Positions 1 through 6,829 are shown, counted from the first letter of the stretch. The stretch: DNA of 11,904 nt from JBGPFS01 sp041483455 (GCA_041483455.1 JBGPFS010000059.1:1-11904), one strand, 5' to 3'. Numbers and translations are program-made. Notes: generated from the sequence alone by a model not told the origin.

Positions 1-2
1 GG

Positions 3-794
3 GACGTGGGCTTATCGGCCGGCGTCCACCGTGTCGTCTGGACGTCGAAGGACGGCGAGACGTGGGCGCGCGACCCGCGGCCCGACGGAGATCTGGGCCC
101 GGTCCGGATCGACGGCCTCGTGGCGGGTGGGCCCGGGTTCCCTGCCTGGGGTGCCGACCCGACCGGGGTCTCGCCCGTGGTCCGAGCGTGGTTCTCCGCC
201 GACGGGCTGAGCTGGGCAGTCGCCGACGGCCTCGGTCCGGTCCTCGGCGGCGCGCCGACCGGCATCCTCGGGTTCGACGGCGGCTTCGTCGCCTGGGCCA
301 TGCCCGGGTCCGGCGCTCAGGGCACGGTCGCCTGGTCGCACGACGGTCAGTCCTGGTCGTCCATGATCCTCACGGGCCTGCCGACCGACGGCAGCCTGAG
401 CGGGGTCGCGATCGGGGCCGGCGGCCCCCTCATCGCCCGGTCCGTTCCGGGCAACGGGAACGGGACGCTCGCGCTGTCCGCGTCGGCGGATGGCGCCCGT
501 TGGTCGACCATGACCGCGCCGACGCTCGATCCAAACGCCGATCCCGGCTCGATCCGGTTCCTCGGCACGCCGGTCGGGACATTCGCCTTCGCGGCCCAGG
601 GGAACGGCGATTCCGGCCCGATCGCATGGCATCGCTCCAGCGCCGGCGACTGGATCACCGAGACGGGCCTGACCGGCGATGCCTCGGGAACGCTCCGGCC
701 GCGTCTCTCCGCCGTCGGCGGGCGGGCGATCGTCGTGCTCGGCCAGTCGGCCGACGGCACAGCGTGGTCCGCCTGGACCGGAGACCTGCCATGA
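3..794 (+). CDS. Asp-box (BNR-like) beta-propeller protein, 5' partial
   Basis: This is the C-terminal part of a protein whose reading frame is open to the left window edge. The GTG at 6 is probably an internal valine, because no signal peptide or RBS precedes it. Counting from that codon, 262 residues remain. Asp-box motifs of the form S-x-D-G-x-x-W occur at residues 14-20, 64-70, 111-117, 160-166 and 248-254, with a degenerate copy (SSAGDW) near 211. The period is about 47-50 residues, so at least six propeller blades are visible. Asp-boxes lie in turns between beta-strands in sialidase and sortilin-type propellers and are structural, so they do not reveal a ligand. No sialidase catalytic residues can be recognised. 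The stop codon overlaps the start of the next propeller gene (ATGA), implying translational coupling. By analogy with that neighbour it is probably secreted or a lipoprotein, but the N-terminus is not visible. Function unknown. Confidence 0.75.
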   Translation, partial: DVGLSAGVHRVVWTSKDGETWARDPRPDGDLGPVRIDGLVAGGPGFPAWGADPTGVSPVVRAWFSADGLSWAVADGLGPVLGGAPTGILGFDGGFVAWAMPGSGAQGTVAWSHDGQSWSSMILTGLPTDGSLSGVAIGAGGPLIARSVPGNGNGTLALSASADGARWSTMTAPTLDPNADPGSIRFLGTPVGTFAFAAQGNGDSGPIAWHRSSAGDWITETGLTGDASGTLRPRLSAVGGRAIVVLGQSADGTAWSAWTGDLP

Positions 795-2491
795 GCGTAC
801 GCCGTGGCTCGGGCGTCCGGGGTGGCGCGGCCCTGATCCTCGCGTTCGGGCAGCTCCTGGCAGCCTGCGCGGCACCACCCGCCAGTCCGTCCGCTTCGGT
901 CGGCGCGGCGCCGACGAGCCCCAACAGCCCGCCGGCCACCCCGGCCCCGGCGGCGACCGCTTCCCCGGTTCCCGGCCTGGGCACGCTGTGGGGCTCGGTC
1001 GCGGGAAACGCCTCATTCCGCGACCGGTTCGGGCCCGTCGTGATGTCCGCGCTGGTGCCGTTCGAAGGCGGACTCGTCGCCGTCGGGCAGGCTGCCGCCG
1101 GCGGGATCGCCTGGTCGTCGCCGGACGGCCTGACCTGGTCCCGCCTGCCCGACGAGCCGGCCTTCGCGGGCGCCTCTCTGATCGCTGTCGCCGCCGCCGG
1201 TCCGGGCCTCGTCGCGGGCGGCGGTTCGATCTCCGCGGCCCAGACTCCCGGACTCTGGTGGTCGACCGACGGCCGGACGTGGACCCGGGCGTCGATCCCG
1301 ACGGGCCGGGTCGGAGCGATCGACCGGATCGTCGACCTGGGATCGGCCGGGATCCTGGCGCTCGGCGGTGGCAACAACCCCGACGGCGGCTACCAGCCGA
1401 TGGCCCTTCGGTCGCTCGACGGCCGGGCGTGGACGGAGCTGGCGGGGTTCAACGCGCCGGGCGACCCGGCGATGGGGGCGGCGACCACGTACGGGGGCCG
1501 GGCGATCGCCGGCGGCGTCGTTCCACCGGACACCTCGAGCACCACTGGCGGCCCGAGCACCGCCTTCTGGGAATCGACCGATGGCCTCACCTGGACGCGG
1601 ATGGCGGCCGCGGATGGGATCGGCTCGGAATCGCCCAGGGCATTCGCGGCCGGGCCCGGCGGGCTCGTGGCTGTCGGCCAGGGTGGCGCCTGGCGGTTCG
1701 TCGGTGATGCGCGTTGGGCGGCCGTTTCGGACCTGCCCGGCGGTGGGCCGAACGCCTACCTGGCCGGAGTCGTCGGTGGCGCCTTCGGGTACGCGGCAGT
1801 CGAGGTGTTCGGGAGCGACCATCCCGTGACCCGGACCCTGGCCTCGGCCGACGGGGCGATCTGGACCTCGGACACGGCCGGCCTGCCGACCGGCGGCGAG
1901 CGCGAGCTGTTGTCCGACCTGGCGACGTTCGGCGACCGACTGGTGGCCGTCGGGTCCGACGGGTCGCACGGCGCCCTGGTCCTGGTGAGCCCGCCCGGGC
2001 CCCCGGCACAGGCATCGCCTCCACCGTCGGGCGGCGTCGCCGCGTGTCCGGCCGCTCCGATCGACCTGGCGACGATCATCGAGCTCACGCCCGCCGACCG
2101 GTTGCGCTGCCTCGCTCGGACCGAGTTCCACCTCCGGGTCTGGGTCACGAACCTCGGCGAAGGTCTTGGCGGGACCTGCGTGGCGAACACCCCGGCCTGG
2201 CTCTTCGAGTGCGCAAGGGGGACGGCGCCGCGGATCCAGCCGGTCCCGGGCCAAGCGTACAGCATGACCGTTCGCCTTCATCCCCCGCTCCCCGGCGACC
2301 TGTTGCCGTTCGACCGCTGGATCGACATCGTCGCCCGGGTCGACGACCCGGCGGCGACCACCTGCCGGAGTCCGCTCGGACCTGCCGACGCCGATTACCG
2401 CCCGCCGGCGGAGGTGGTCCTCGGCTGCCGCGAGGAGTTCGTCATCACCAGGGTCACGCCCGCGAGCGGACCCCCTTCCCCGACCCCGTAG
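791..2491 (+). CDS. Asp-box beta-propeller lipoprotein with six-Cys C-terminal domain
   Basis: 566 residues, starting at the ATG that overlaps the upstream stop codon. The same frame is open further upstream, but that stretch is arginine-rich and antisense-like, whereas this start gives a proper lipoprotein signal: R4-R5, a hydrophobic stretch at 13-25 and a lipobox ending L-A-A-C26. Residues 27-62 are a Pro/Ala/Ser tether. Asp-box motifs (S-x-D-G-x-x-W) sit at 110-116, 158-164, 208-214, 262-268 and 352-358, with a degenerate one near 305, giving about six blades. A proline-rich linker (about 398-415) leads to a separate C-terminal domain of about 140 residues with cysteines at 419, 440, 463, 474, 525 and 546; an even number suggests disulfides outside the membrane. 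Predicted location is the outer face of the cytoplasmic membrane. The partner or ligand is unknown. With the preceding gene it forms a tandem pair of propeller paralogues. Confidence 0.85.
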   Translation: MSVRRGSGVRGGAALILAFGQLLAACAAPPASPSASVGAAPTSPNSPPATPAPAATASPVPGLGTLWGSVAGNASFRDRFGPVVMSALVPFEGGLVAVGQAAAGGIAWSSPDGLTWSRLPDEPAFAGASLIAVAAAGPGLVAGGGSISAAQTPGLWWSTDGRTWTRASIPTGRVGAIDRIVDLGSAGILALGGGNNPDGGYQPMALRSLDGRAWTELAGFNAPGDPAMGAATTYGGRAIAGGVVPPDTSSTTGGPSTAFWESTDGLTWTRMAAADGIGSESPRAFAAGPGGLVAVGQGGAWRFVGDARWAAVSDLPGGGPNAYLAGVVGGAFGYAAVEVFGSDHPVTRTLASADGAIWTSDTAGLPTGGERELLSDLATFGDRLVAVGSDGSHGALVLVSPPGPPAQASPPPSGGVAACPAAPIDLATIIELTPADRLRCLARTEFHLRVWVTNLGEGLGGTCVANTPAWLFECARGTAPRIQPVPGQAYSMTVRLHPPLPGDLLPFDRWIDIVARVDDPAATTCRSPLGPADADYRPPAEVVLGCREEFVITRVTPASGPPSPTP

Positions 2492-2509
2492 CGGTCGGCG
2501 CCGGACCGC
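2491..2509 (+). terminator. Weak hairpin at the end of the propeller lipoprotein gene
   Basis: GCGGTC (2491-2496) pairs with GACCGC (2504-2509) around a 7-nt loop, starting at the last base of the stop codon. No T-run follows, so it is a possible but weak terminator. GC-rich DNA produces such stems readily. Confidence 0.25.
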
Positions 2510-2549
2510 CGAGGAACGTCGCCGCAGGCCCGCCGGAATCGGGCGCTCC

Positions 2550-2576
2550 GGCCCGGGCCGGCACCCCGCCCGGGCC
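2550..2576. other. 9-bp dyad immediately upstream of the fumarase -10 box
   Basis: GGCCCGGGC (2550-2558) is complementary to GCCCGGGCC (2568-2576), with 9 nt between the arms. Each arm also contains the palindrome GCCCGGGC, so the element can be read as two copies of an 8-bp palindromic site spaced 17 nt start to start. It ends directly against the TACAAT at 2577 and occupies the place where a -35 element would lie. It could be an operator, or a terminator of the upstream operon. It could also be chance in GC-rich sequence. Confidence 0.35.
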
Positions 2577-2582
2577 TACAAT
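2577..2582 (+). promoter_or_regulatory. TACAAT -10 box, probable leaderless promoter of the fumarase gene
   Basis: TACAAT matches the sigma-70-type -10 consensus at five of six positions and is an AT-rich island in GC-rich DNA. Only 6 nt separate it from the ATG at 2589, so transcription starting about 7 nt downstream would begin at or next to the start codon. No Shine-Dalgarno sequence is present. No TTGACA-like -35 element is visible. The same box occurs at the same distance before the gene at 4069. Confidence 0.65.
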
Positions 2583-2588
2583 CGACCG

Positions 2589-4019
2589 ATGAGCGGAACC
2601 TCCTCTCCAGACGGATCGACCGGGGGGCCCACCCGGATCGAGCGCGATTCCATGGGCGAGATGGCCGTCCCGGCCGACGCGCTCTACGGCGCCTCGACCC
2701 AGCGGGCCGTCCTCAACTTCCCGATCTCCGGCCGGCGGATGCCACGGGGCTTCATCCGGGCCCTGGCGCTCATCAAGCGGGCCGAAGCCGAGACGAACGC
2801 GGAGCTCGGCCTGCTCGACCCGGCGATCGCGGCCGCAGTCGCCGCCGCAGCGGACGAGGTCGCGACGGGCCGTCACGACGCCCACTTCCCGATCGACATC
2901 TACCAGACCGGGTCGGGCACCTCGACGAACATGAACGCGAACGAGGTCATCGCCCGGCTGGCGACGGAGCATCTGGGGAGCGGCGTCCGGGTCCACCCGA
3001 ACGACCACGTCAACTTCGGCCAGTCCTCGAACGACGCGATCCCGACCGCCCTCCAGCTCGCGGCGGCGATCGCGATCGAGGAGCAGCTCCTGCCCGGCCT
3101 CGAGCGCCTGCGGGCTGCCCTCGCCGCGAAGGCCGACGAGTTCCAGCCGATCGTCAAGACCGGCCGGACCCACCTCCAGGACGCCACGCCGATCAGGCTC
3201 GGCCAGGAGTTCGCCGGTTACGCCGGCCAGGTGACCGAGGCGATCCGGCGAGCCCGGACCGCCCAGGCCGAGCTCCTGTCGGTCCCGCTCGGGGGAACGG
3301 CCGTCGGGACGGGGATCAACACCCACCCGGAGGCCGCGGCCCGCGCCTGCGCCCGGCTGAGCGCCCTGACGGGGCTCGCGGTCCGCGAGACGGACGGCCA
3401 CTTCCACGCCCAGGCGGCGCTCGACGCCGTGATCGCGGCCCACGGTGCGCTCCGCTCGATCGCCCTCAGCCTCTGGAAGATCGCCTCGGACATCCGGCTG
3501 ATGGGGATGGGCCCGCGGGCGGGGATCGCCGAGCTCGCCCTCCCGGAGACCCAGCCCGGCTCGAGCATCATGCCCGGCAAGGTGAACCCGGTCATCGTCG
3601 AGAGCCTCACGATGGTCGTCGCCCGGGTCGTCGGCAACGACGCGACGGTCGGCTTCGCCCAGACCGGCAGCTTCCTCGAGCTGAACGTGATGATGCCCGT
3701 CGCGACCGACGCGATCCTCGAATCGATCGGGCTCCTGGGGGCGGCATCCGCCAACTTCGCGGCCCGCTGCGTCGAGGGCCTGCGCGCGACCGAGCGAGGT
3801 CCGCAGCTCGTCGAACAGGGCCTGATGCTCGCCACGGCCCTCGCCCCGGTCATCGGCTACGACGAGGCGGCGAAGCTCGCCAAGGACGCCCTCAAGCGCG
3901 GCCGGACGATCCGCGAGCTGGCCCTCGAGCGCGGGATGGACGCTGACGAGCTCGACCGGCTGCTCGACCCGGCGAAGATGACCGAGCCGGGGCTCGGCGG
4001 CGGACCGGGCGGCGGCTGA
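2589..4019 (+). CDS. fumC: Class II fumarate hydratase (fumarase C)
   Basis: Reversible hydration of fumarate to L-malate in the TCA cycle; a cytosolic, normally homotetrameric, iron-independent enzyme. The 476 residues compare well with about 465 in E. coli FumC. Visible motifs in order: TGSGTSTNMNANEV at 107-120, HPNDHVN at 136-142 followed by SSND at 146-149, TGRTHLQDATP at 191-201 with the active-site histidine H195, LGGTAVGTGIN at 234-244, and the superfamily signature GSSIMPGKVNP at 324-334, whose flexible loop carries the catalytic serine. The GGTAVGTG form favours fumarase over aspartase, which usually has GATAIGTG, although aspartase cannot be fully excluded by eye. The C-terminus ends in an unusual Gly/Pro-rich tail (about 467-476). 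The start at 2589 is supported by the TACAAT box 6 nt upstream and by the expected N-terminal IERDSMGEM segment. It appears to be a single-gene unit. Confidence 0.94.
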   Translation: MSGTSSPDGSTGGPTRIERDSMGEMAVPADALYGASTQRAVLNFPISGRRMPRGFIRALALIKRAEAETNAELGLLDPAIAAAVAAAADEVATGRHDAHFPIDIYQTGSGTSTNMNANEVIARLATEHLGSGVRVHPNDHVNFGQSSNDAIPTALQLAAAIAIEEQLLPGLERLRAALAAKADEFQPIVKTGRTHLQDATPIRLGQEFAGYAGQVTEAIRRARTAQAELLSVPLGGTAVGTGINTHPEAAARACARLSALTGLAVRETDGHFHAQAALDAVIAAHGALRSIALSLWKIASDIRLMGMGPRAGIAELALPETQPGSSIMPGKVNPVIVESLTMVVARVVGNDATVGFAQTGSFLELNVMMPVATDAILESIGLLGAASANFAARCVEGLRATERGPQLVEQGLMLATALAPVIGYDEAAKLAKDALKRGRTIRELALERGMDADELDRLLDPAKMTEPGLGGGPGGG

Positions 4020-4055
4020 CCGGGGTCGGTATCCGCCCGGCCGGGACCGGGGCGC

Positions 4056-4061
4056 TACAAT
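4056..4061 (+). promoter_or_regulatory. TACAAT -10 box, probable leaderless promoter
   Basis: An exact TACAAT lies 7 nt before the ATG at 4069 in an otherwise very GC-rich 49-nt gap after fumC. Spacing and hexamer are nearly identical to the box upstream of fumC, and there is no Shine-Dalgarno sequence, so the mRNA probably starts at or near the start codon. No recognisable -35 element is seen at the usual distance. Confidence 0.65.
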
Positions 4062-4068
4062 CCCGCCG

Positions 4069-4848
4069 ATGTCGACACCCGCCTGGGACCGCGCCGCCGT
4101 CCTGCCCGACGTCGTCGACGGCCGGCCTCGTCCTGAGGTCGCGAGCCTGGGCCGCGGACTGCCGACGGTGGCCGAGCTGTTCACGTTCGCGCGCGACGCG
4201 GAGCTGCGCTTCTCCACGCTCCGGATGCGGATCGAGGAGCGGACTGCGACGGCCGCAGGTGAGCGGGACCGGATCATCGAGACGACCCTCCGCCATCCGG
4301 GCGACGCCCGCGTGCTGTGGTCGGACCCGGCCCTCGGGACCGCCGCCAACTTCGAGCTCTGGATCTCCGACGGCGCCACGGTCCGGACCTACGCGGCGGT
4401 CCATCGGAAGGGGACGCAGCGGCCGGTCCGGCGCGGTATCGCCGGCCTCGACGACCCCGACTTCCCCGGCATGTCCACGGTCTACCGCCCGCTGACGGCG
4501 CTCCCCACGGAGTCGCTGCCCGAGGCGTTCATCCATCCCGCCGGGTTCTGCCAGAACGTCCTGGCCACGGGCGCCTGCCATGTCGCCGGGACCGAGGACG
4601 TGTCCGGGCGCGAGGCGGTGGTCCTCGTGAGCGCGCACCCTCGGGCGACCGAGATCGCCGGCGATCGCCCGGACCACGCGTTCGAGATCGCGGTCGACCG
4701 GGAGACGGGCGTCATCCTCCGGCTCGTCGAAACGGTGGGCGGCGGGACCACCCGCCACGCCGAGGTGACCAGCCTGGTGCCTGACGGCTCCCTCCCGCCG
4801 GCTGCCTTCGAGTTCAGCTTCCCGACCGGGACGACCCTGGTCTACTGA
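4069..4848 (+). CDS. LolA/RseB-fold-like hypothetical protein, no signal peptide
   Basis: 259 residues, read from the ATG just after the TACAAT box. I do not recognise a specific family. Its build resembles the LolA/RseB N-terminal fold: a helix near 33-48, then alternating strands (about 51-60, 68-76, 94-110), a proline-rich central loop, and a C-terminal pattern of G-R-x-A-V-V-L-V (180-187) followed by F-E-I-A-V-D-R-E-T-G-V-I-L-R-L (205-219). Proteins of that fold normally bind lipids or lipoproteins outside the cytoplasm, but no signal peptide, lipobox or membrane helix is visible, so it looks cytosolic unless the start is wrong. Two cysteines occur at 161 and 170. It is probably transcribed alone: its own promoter lies in front, and a strong hairpin begins 4 nt after the stop. 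Function unknown; the fold assignment is tentative. Confidence 0.7.
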   Translation: MSTPAWDRAAVLPDVVDGRPRPEVASLGRGLPTVAELFTFARDAELRFSTLRMRIEERTATAAGERDRIIETTLRHPGDARVLWSDPALGTAANFELWISDGATVRTYAAVHRKGTQRPVRRGIAGLDDPDFPGMSTVYRPLTALPTESLPEAFIHPAGFCQNVLATGACHVAGTEDVSGREAVVLVSAHPRATEIAGDRPDHAFEIAVDRETGVILRLVETVGGGTTRHAEVTSLVPDGSLPPAAFEFSFPTGTTLVY

Positions 4849-4851
4849 GCC

Positions 4852-4879
4852 GGGGACCGCCGGCCCGCCGGCGGTCCCC
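4852..4879 (+). terminator. Strong hairpin terminator for the LolA-like gene
   Basis: A perfect 12-bp stem, GGGGACCGCCGG (4852-4863) with CCGGCGGTCCCC (4868-4879), closes on a 4-nt loop and starts 4 nt after the stop codon. No T-run follows, so it is a GC-rich hairpin of the kind common in high-GC bacteria. It is symmetric and could also block transcription coming from the opposite strand. Confidence 0.65.
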
Positions 4880-4891
4880 AGGAACGAACGA

Positions 4892-4916
4892 GCCCGGCGG
4901 CGCGATGCCACCGGGC
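4892..4916 (-). terminator. Terminator hairpin for the convergent permease gene
   Basis: Read on the minus strand, GCCCGGTGGC pairs with GCCGCCGGGC around the 5-nt loop ATCGC, giving a 10-bp stem. The T in the first arm makes a G-U wobble only in minus-strand RNA; on the plus strand that position is a C/A mismatch. The following minus-strand bases, TCGTTCGTTCC, are relatively T-rich. Both points say the hairpin is oriented to terminate the minus-strand permease transcript, whose stop codon is about 50 nt upstream. Confidence 0.65.
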
Positions 4917-4964
4917 CCGTCGGATGCTCAGGTTCGGCCGTCCAGCGGCCGGCTCAGCCGAGGG

Positions 4965-6605
4965 TCAGATGATCTCGAGTTCGCGCTCGATCGCCGCGAG
5001 CTCGTCGGCGGACCCCTGGACCCTGGGGCCCTTGAACCAGTTCTTCGCCGAGACGACCCACCAGAGCGATGCCCCGCCGAGGACGACCAGGAAGACGATG
5101 GGGGTGTAGTTCAGGTTCGCCCACACGGGCCCGTCCTGCCAGAACGGCAAGACCTGCGGGAGCATGAACAGGAAGAAGATGAACACCACCCAGAGGGTCG
5201 CGACGATCCCGATCGGCCGGCTCCAGCGACCGAGGGTCCAGGGACCTTCCACGAAGCGCTTGCCGGCCCGCAGTCGCAGGAAGACCGGCGAGACGTACGC
5301 GACGTACAGCCCGACGACGGCGATCGAGGTGACCGCGAAGTAGGCGACGGGGCTCCAGAGGTACGGCAAGCCGAGGATGAAGGCGCCGACGGCCGCCAGC
5401 CAGATCGAGTTGGTCGGAGTCCGGGTCTTGTGGTTGATCCGGTGCCAGAAGCTGCTGCCGGGGATCGCGCCGTCGCGGGCGAAGGCGTAGATCATCCGCG
5501 AGTTCGCGGTGACCGACGACATCCCGCAGTAGAACTGGGCGCCCATGACGATGAACAGGATGATCAGACCGCCCGTCTGGCCGACCGCGTCGATCCAGAT
5601 CTGGGCGGGGGCCACTCCGGTCGCCGCCTGGAACGCGAGCGCGTGCGCGTAGCCGTCGATCGCCGTGCCGTCCGCGGCCTTGAAGGCCACGTCCGGGGTG
5701 ATCCCGACGTTCATCGCGACGAGCAGGATGAAGCCGGCGATGATCGAGATGATCACCGACCAGATGATCCCGCGCGGCGCCGAGCGCTCGGCGTCGTGGG
5801 TCTCCTCCGACATGTGGGCCGAGGCGTCGAAGCCGGTCAGCGTGTACTGGGCGTTCAACAGGCCGATCAGGCCGACGTAGAGCGGGATGCCGAAGAGCAG
5901 CGGGCCCGGCCAGGAGAGTCCGGGGCCGGAGCCGGTGTTGTCGACGGTCTTGGAGAAGACCGTGCCGAGATCGGTACGGGTGTGCTGGTTGAGGACGACC
6001 GTCACGAGCACGATCGCCGCGACCCCGATGAGGTGCCACCAGACCGAGACGTCGTTGAGCATCGCGACCACGCGGATGCCGAAGGTGTTCAGCAGGGCAT
6101 GGATGACCAGCACGATCCCGTAGATCAGGATCAGGTGGGGCGGGTCGGCCGGGAACCCGAACATGAGGTTCAGGAAGGCATTGGTGAAGAGCGAGAGCCC
6201 GAAGTCGATGCCCGCCGTGACGGCGACCTGGCCGACGAGATTGAACCAGCCGACGAACCAGCTCCACCGGGCGCCGTTCGCACCGGCCTCATCCGCGAGC
6301 TTCGCGGCCCAGTAGTAGAGGCCGCCGGCGGTCGGGTAGCTCGATGCCACCTCCGCCATCCCGAGGGCGACCATGGTGACGAAGAACCCGACGAGCAGCC
6401 AACCGAGGGTCATGTCCTTCGGGCCGCCCGTGTTCATCGCGAACCCGAACAGGGTCAGGCAGCCCGACAGGATCGAGATGATCGTGAAGGACACGGCGAA
6501 GTTGGAGAACGTCTTCATCCCCCGCCGGAGTTCCTGCGCATAGCCCAGCTGGTGGAGACGCTCGACGTCTCTCGATGGCGGGCTGCCGGTCGACCTGGAA
6601 TCCAT
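4965..6605 (-). CDS. APC-family amino acid/amine permease
   Basis: A 546-residue cytoplasmic-membrane secondary transporter with about 12 hydrophobic segments, typical of the APC superfamily. The N-terminal stretch L-G-Y-A-Q-E-L-R-R-G-M (20-30), then F-S-N-F-A-V-S-F and an I-I-S-I-L-S-G helix (33-48), is characteristic of the amino acid/choline transporter (ACT) branch. That branch includes GABA, choline and ethanolamine carriers. Y-P-T-A-G-G-L-Y-Y-W (90-99) and the cytoplasmic loop with S-E-E-T plus S-A-P-R-G-I (266-280) are further family hallmarks. The tail ends in a short charged helix (D-E-L-A-A-I-E-R-E-L-E). The substrate cannot be read from sequence. The gene is divergent from the SDR and GS-like genes and probably feeds that pathway. 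Start at 6605: GGAGGAGGG lies 9 nt upstream, and a promoter lies about 40-75 nt upstream. Confidence 0.92.
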   Translation of the reverse strand: MDSRSTGSPPSRDVERLHQLGYAQELRRGMKTFSNFAVSFTIISILSGCLTLFGFAMNTGGPKDMTLGWLLVGFFVTMVALGMAEVASSYPTAGGLYYWAAKLADEAGANGARWSWFVGWFNLVGQVAVTAGIDFGLSLFTNAFLNLMFGFPADPPHLILIYGIVLVIHALLNTFGIRVVAMLNDVSVWWHLIGVAAIVLVTVVLNQHTRTDLGTVFSKTVDNTGSGPGLSWPGPLLFGIPLYVGLIGLLNAQYTLTGFDASAHMSEETHDAERSAPRGIIWSVIISIIAGFILLVAMNVGITPDVAFKAADGTAIDGYAHALAFQAATGVAPAQIWIDAVGQTGGLIILFIVMGAQFYCGMSSVTANSRMIYAFARDGAIPGSSFWHRINHKTRTPTNSIWLAAVGAFILGLPYLWSPVAYFAVTSIAVVGLYVAYVSPVFLRLRAGKRFVEGPWTLGRWSRPIGIVATLWVVFIFFLFMLPQVLPFWQDGPVWANLNYTPIVFLVVLGGASLWWVVSAKNWFKGPRVQGSADELAAIERELEII

Positions 6606-6614
6606 GCCTCGGGA

Positions 6615-6623
6615 CCCTCCTCC
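6615..6623 (-). promoter_or_regulatory. Strong Shine-Dalgarno site of the permease gene
   Basis: The minus strand reads GGAGGAGGG, ending 9 nt before the ATG at 6605. It fixes the start of the permease and contrasts with the two genes that lack any leader. Confidence 0.8.
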
Positions 6624-6646
6624 ACGACGTACGATGCGGACGCGCC

Positions 6647-6678
6647 GTATTAGGTGTCGCGCGCTCCCCGCCTGTCAA
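6647..6678 (-). promoter_or_regulatory. Sigma-70-like promoter of the permease gene
   Basis: On the minus strand a perfect TTGACA (-35, at 6678-6673) is followed by the AT-rich patch CCTAATAC. Taking CCTAAT (6654-6649) as the -10 gives an 18-nt spacer; TAATAC (6652-6647) gives 20 nt. Either predicts a start near 6636-6643 and a 5' leader of roughly 30-40 nt containing the Shine-Dalgarno site. Confidence 0.6.
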
Positions 6679-6685
6679 GGACGAA

Positions 6686-6697
6686 TCTCGAACGAGA
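6686..6697. promoter_or_regulatory. Short inverted repeat, candidate operator in the divergent region
   Basis: TCTCG-AA-CGAGA is a 5-bp inverted repeat with a 2-nt centre. It lies 7 bp upstream of the permease -35 element, between the two divergent genes. The position suits a regulator controlling both directions. No regulator gene is present in the window, and the arms are short. The rest of the 224-bp gap (6606-6829) shows no clear plus-strand promoter by eye. Confidence 0.35.
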
Positions 6698-6815
6698 CCG
6701 TCGCCGGAGGCCCGGCATTCGCGAGCGGCGGGCGCCCGGCCACGCTCTTTCGCATCGTGGTCCCGCCGCCGGCCGAGCGCTGGAAGGGTCCGCAACGGCT
6801 CCGGATCGCCAGGCC

Positions 6816-6821
6816 AGGAGG
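6816..6821 (+). promoter_or_regulatory. Shine-Dalgarno site of the first SDR gene
   Basis: AGGAGG stands 8 nt before the ATG at 6830. This selects 6830 as the start over in-frame upstream codons, which would lengthen the protein by 85 residues of non-SDR sequence. Confidence 0.85.
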
Positions 6822-6829
6822 AACAGGAG

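Noticed and set aside
62..790. Upstream extension of the lipoprotein frame before the ATG at 791
   Set aside because: The extension is arginine-rich and overlaps the first propeller gene in another frame; the ATG at 791 starts a proper lipoprotein signal peptide.
110..2000. Asp-box repeats as evidence of a sialidase
   Set aside because: Asp-boxes are structural and occur in many propellers; the arginine triad and F/Y-R-I-P motif of sialidases are not visible.
2454..4379. Long minus-strand frame opposite fumC
   Set aside because: A shadow of the fumarase gene, low in hydrophobic residues and without motifs; no promoter or Shine-Dalgarno site.
4905..6653. Long plus-strand frame opposite the permease gene
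   Set aside because: Very rich in Asp, Glu, Arg and Gly as expected from the complement of membrane-helix codons; the minus strand encodes a clear 12-helix transporter with promoter and Shine-Dalgarno site.
6575..6829. N-terminal extension of the first SDR from an in-frame ATG at 6575
   Set aside because: It would overlap the divergent permease start and add 85 non-SDR residues; AGGAGG at 6816 and the normal SDR length fix the start at 6830.
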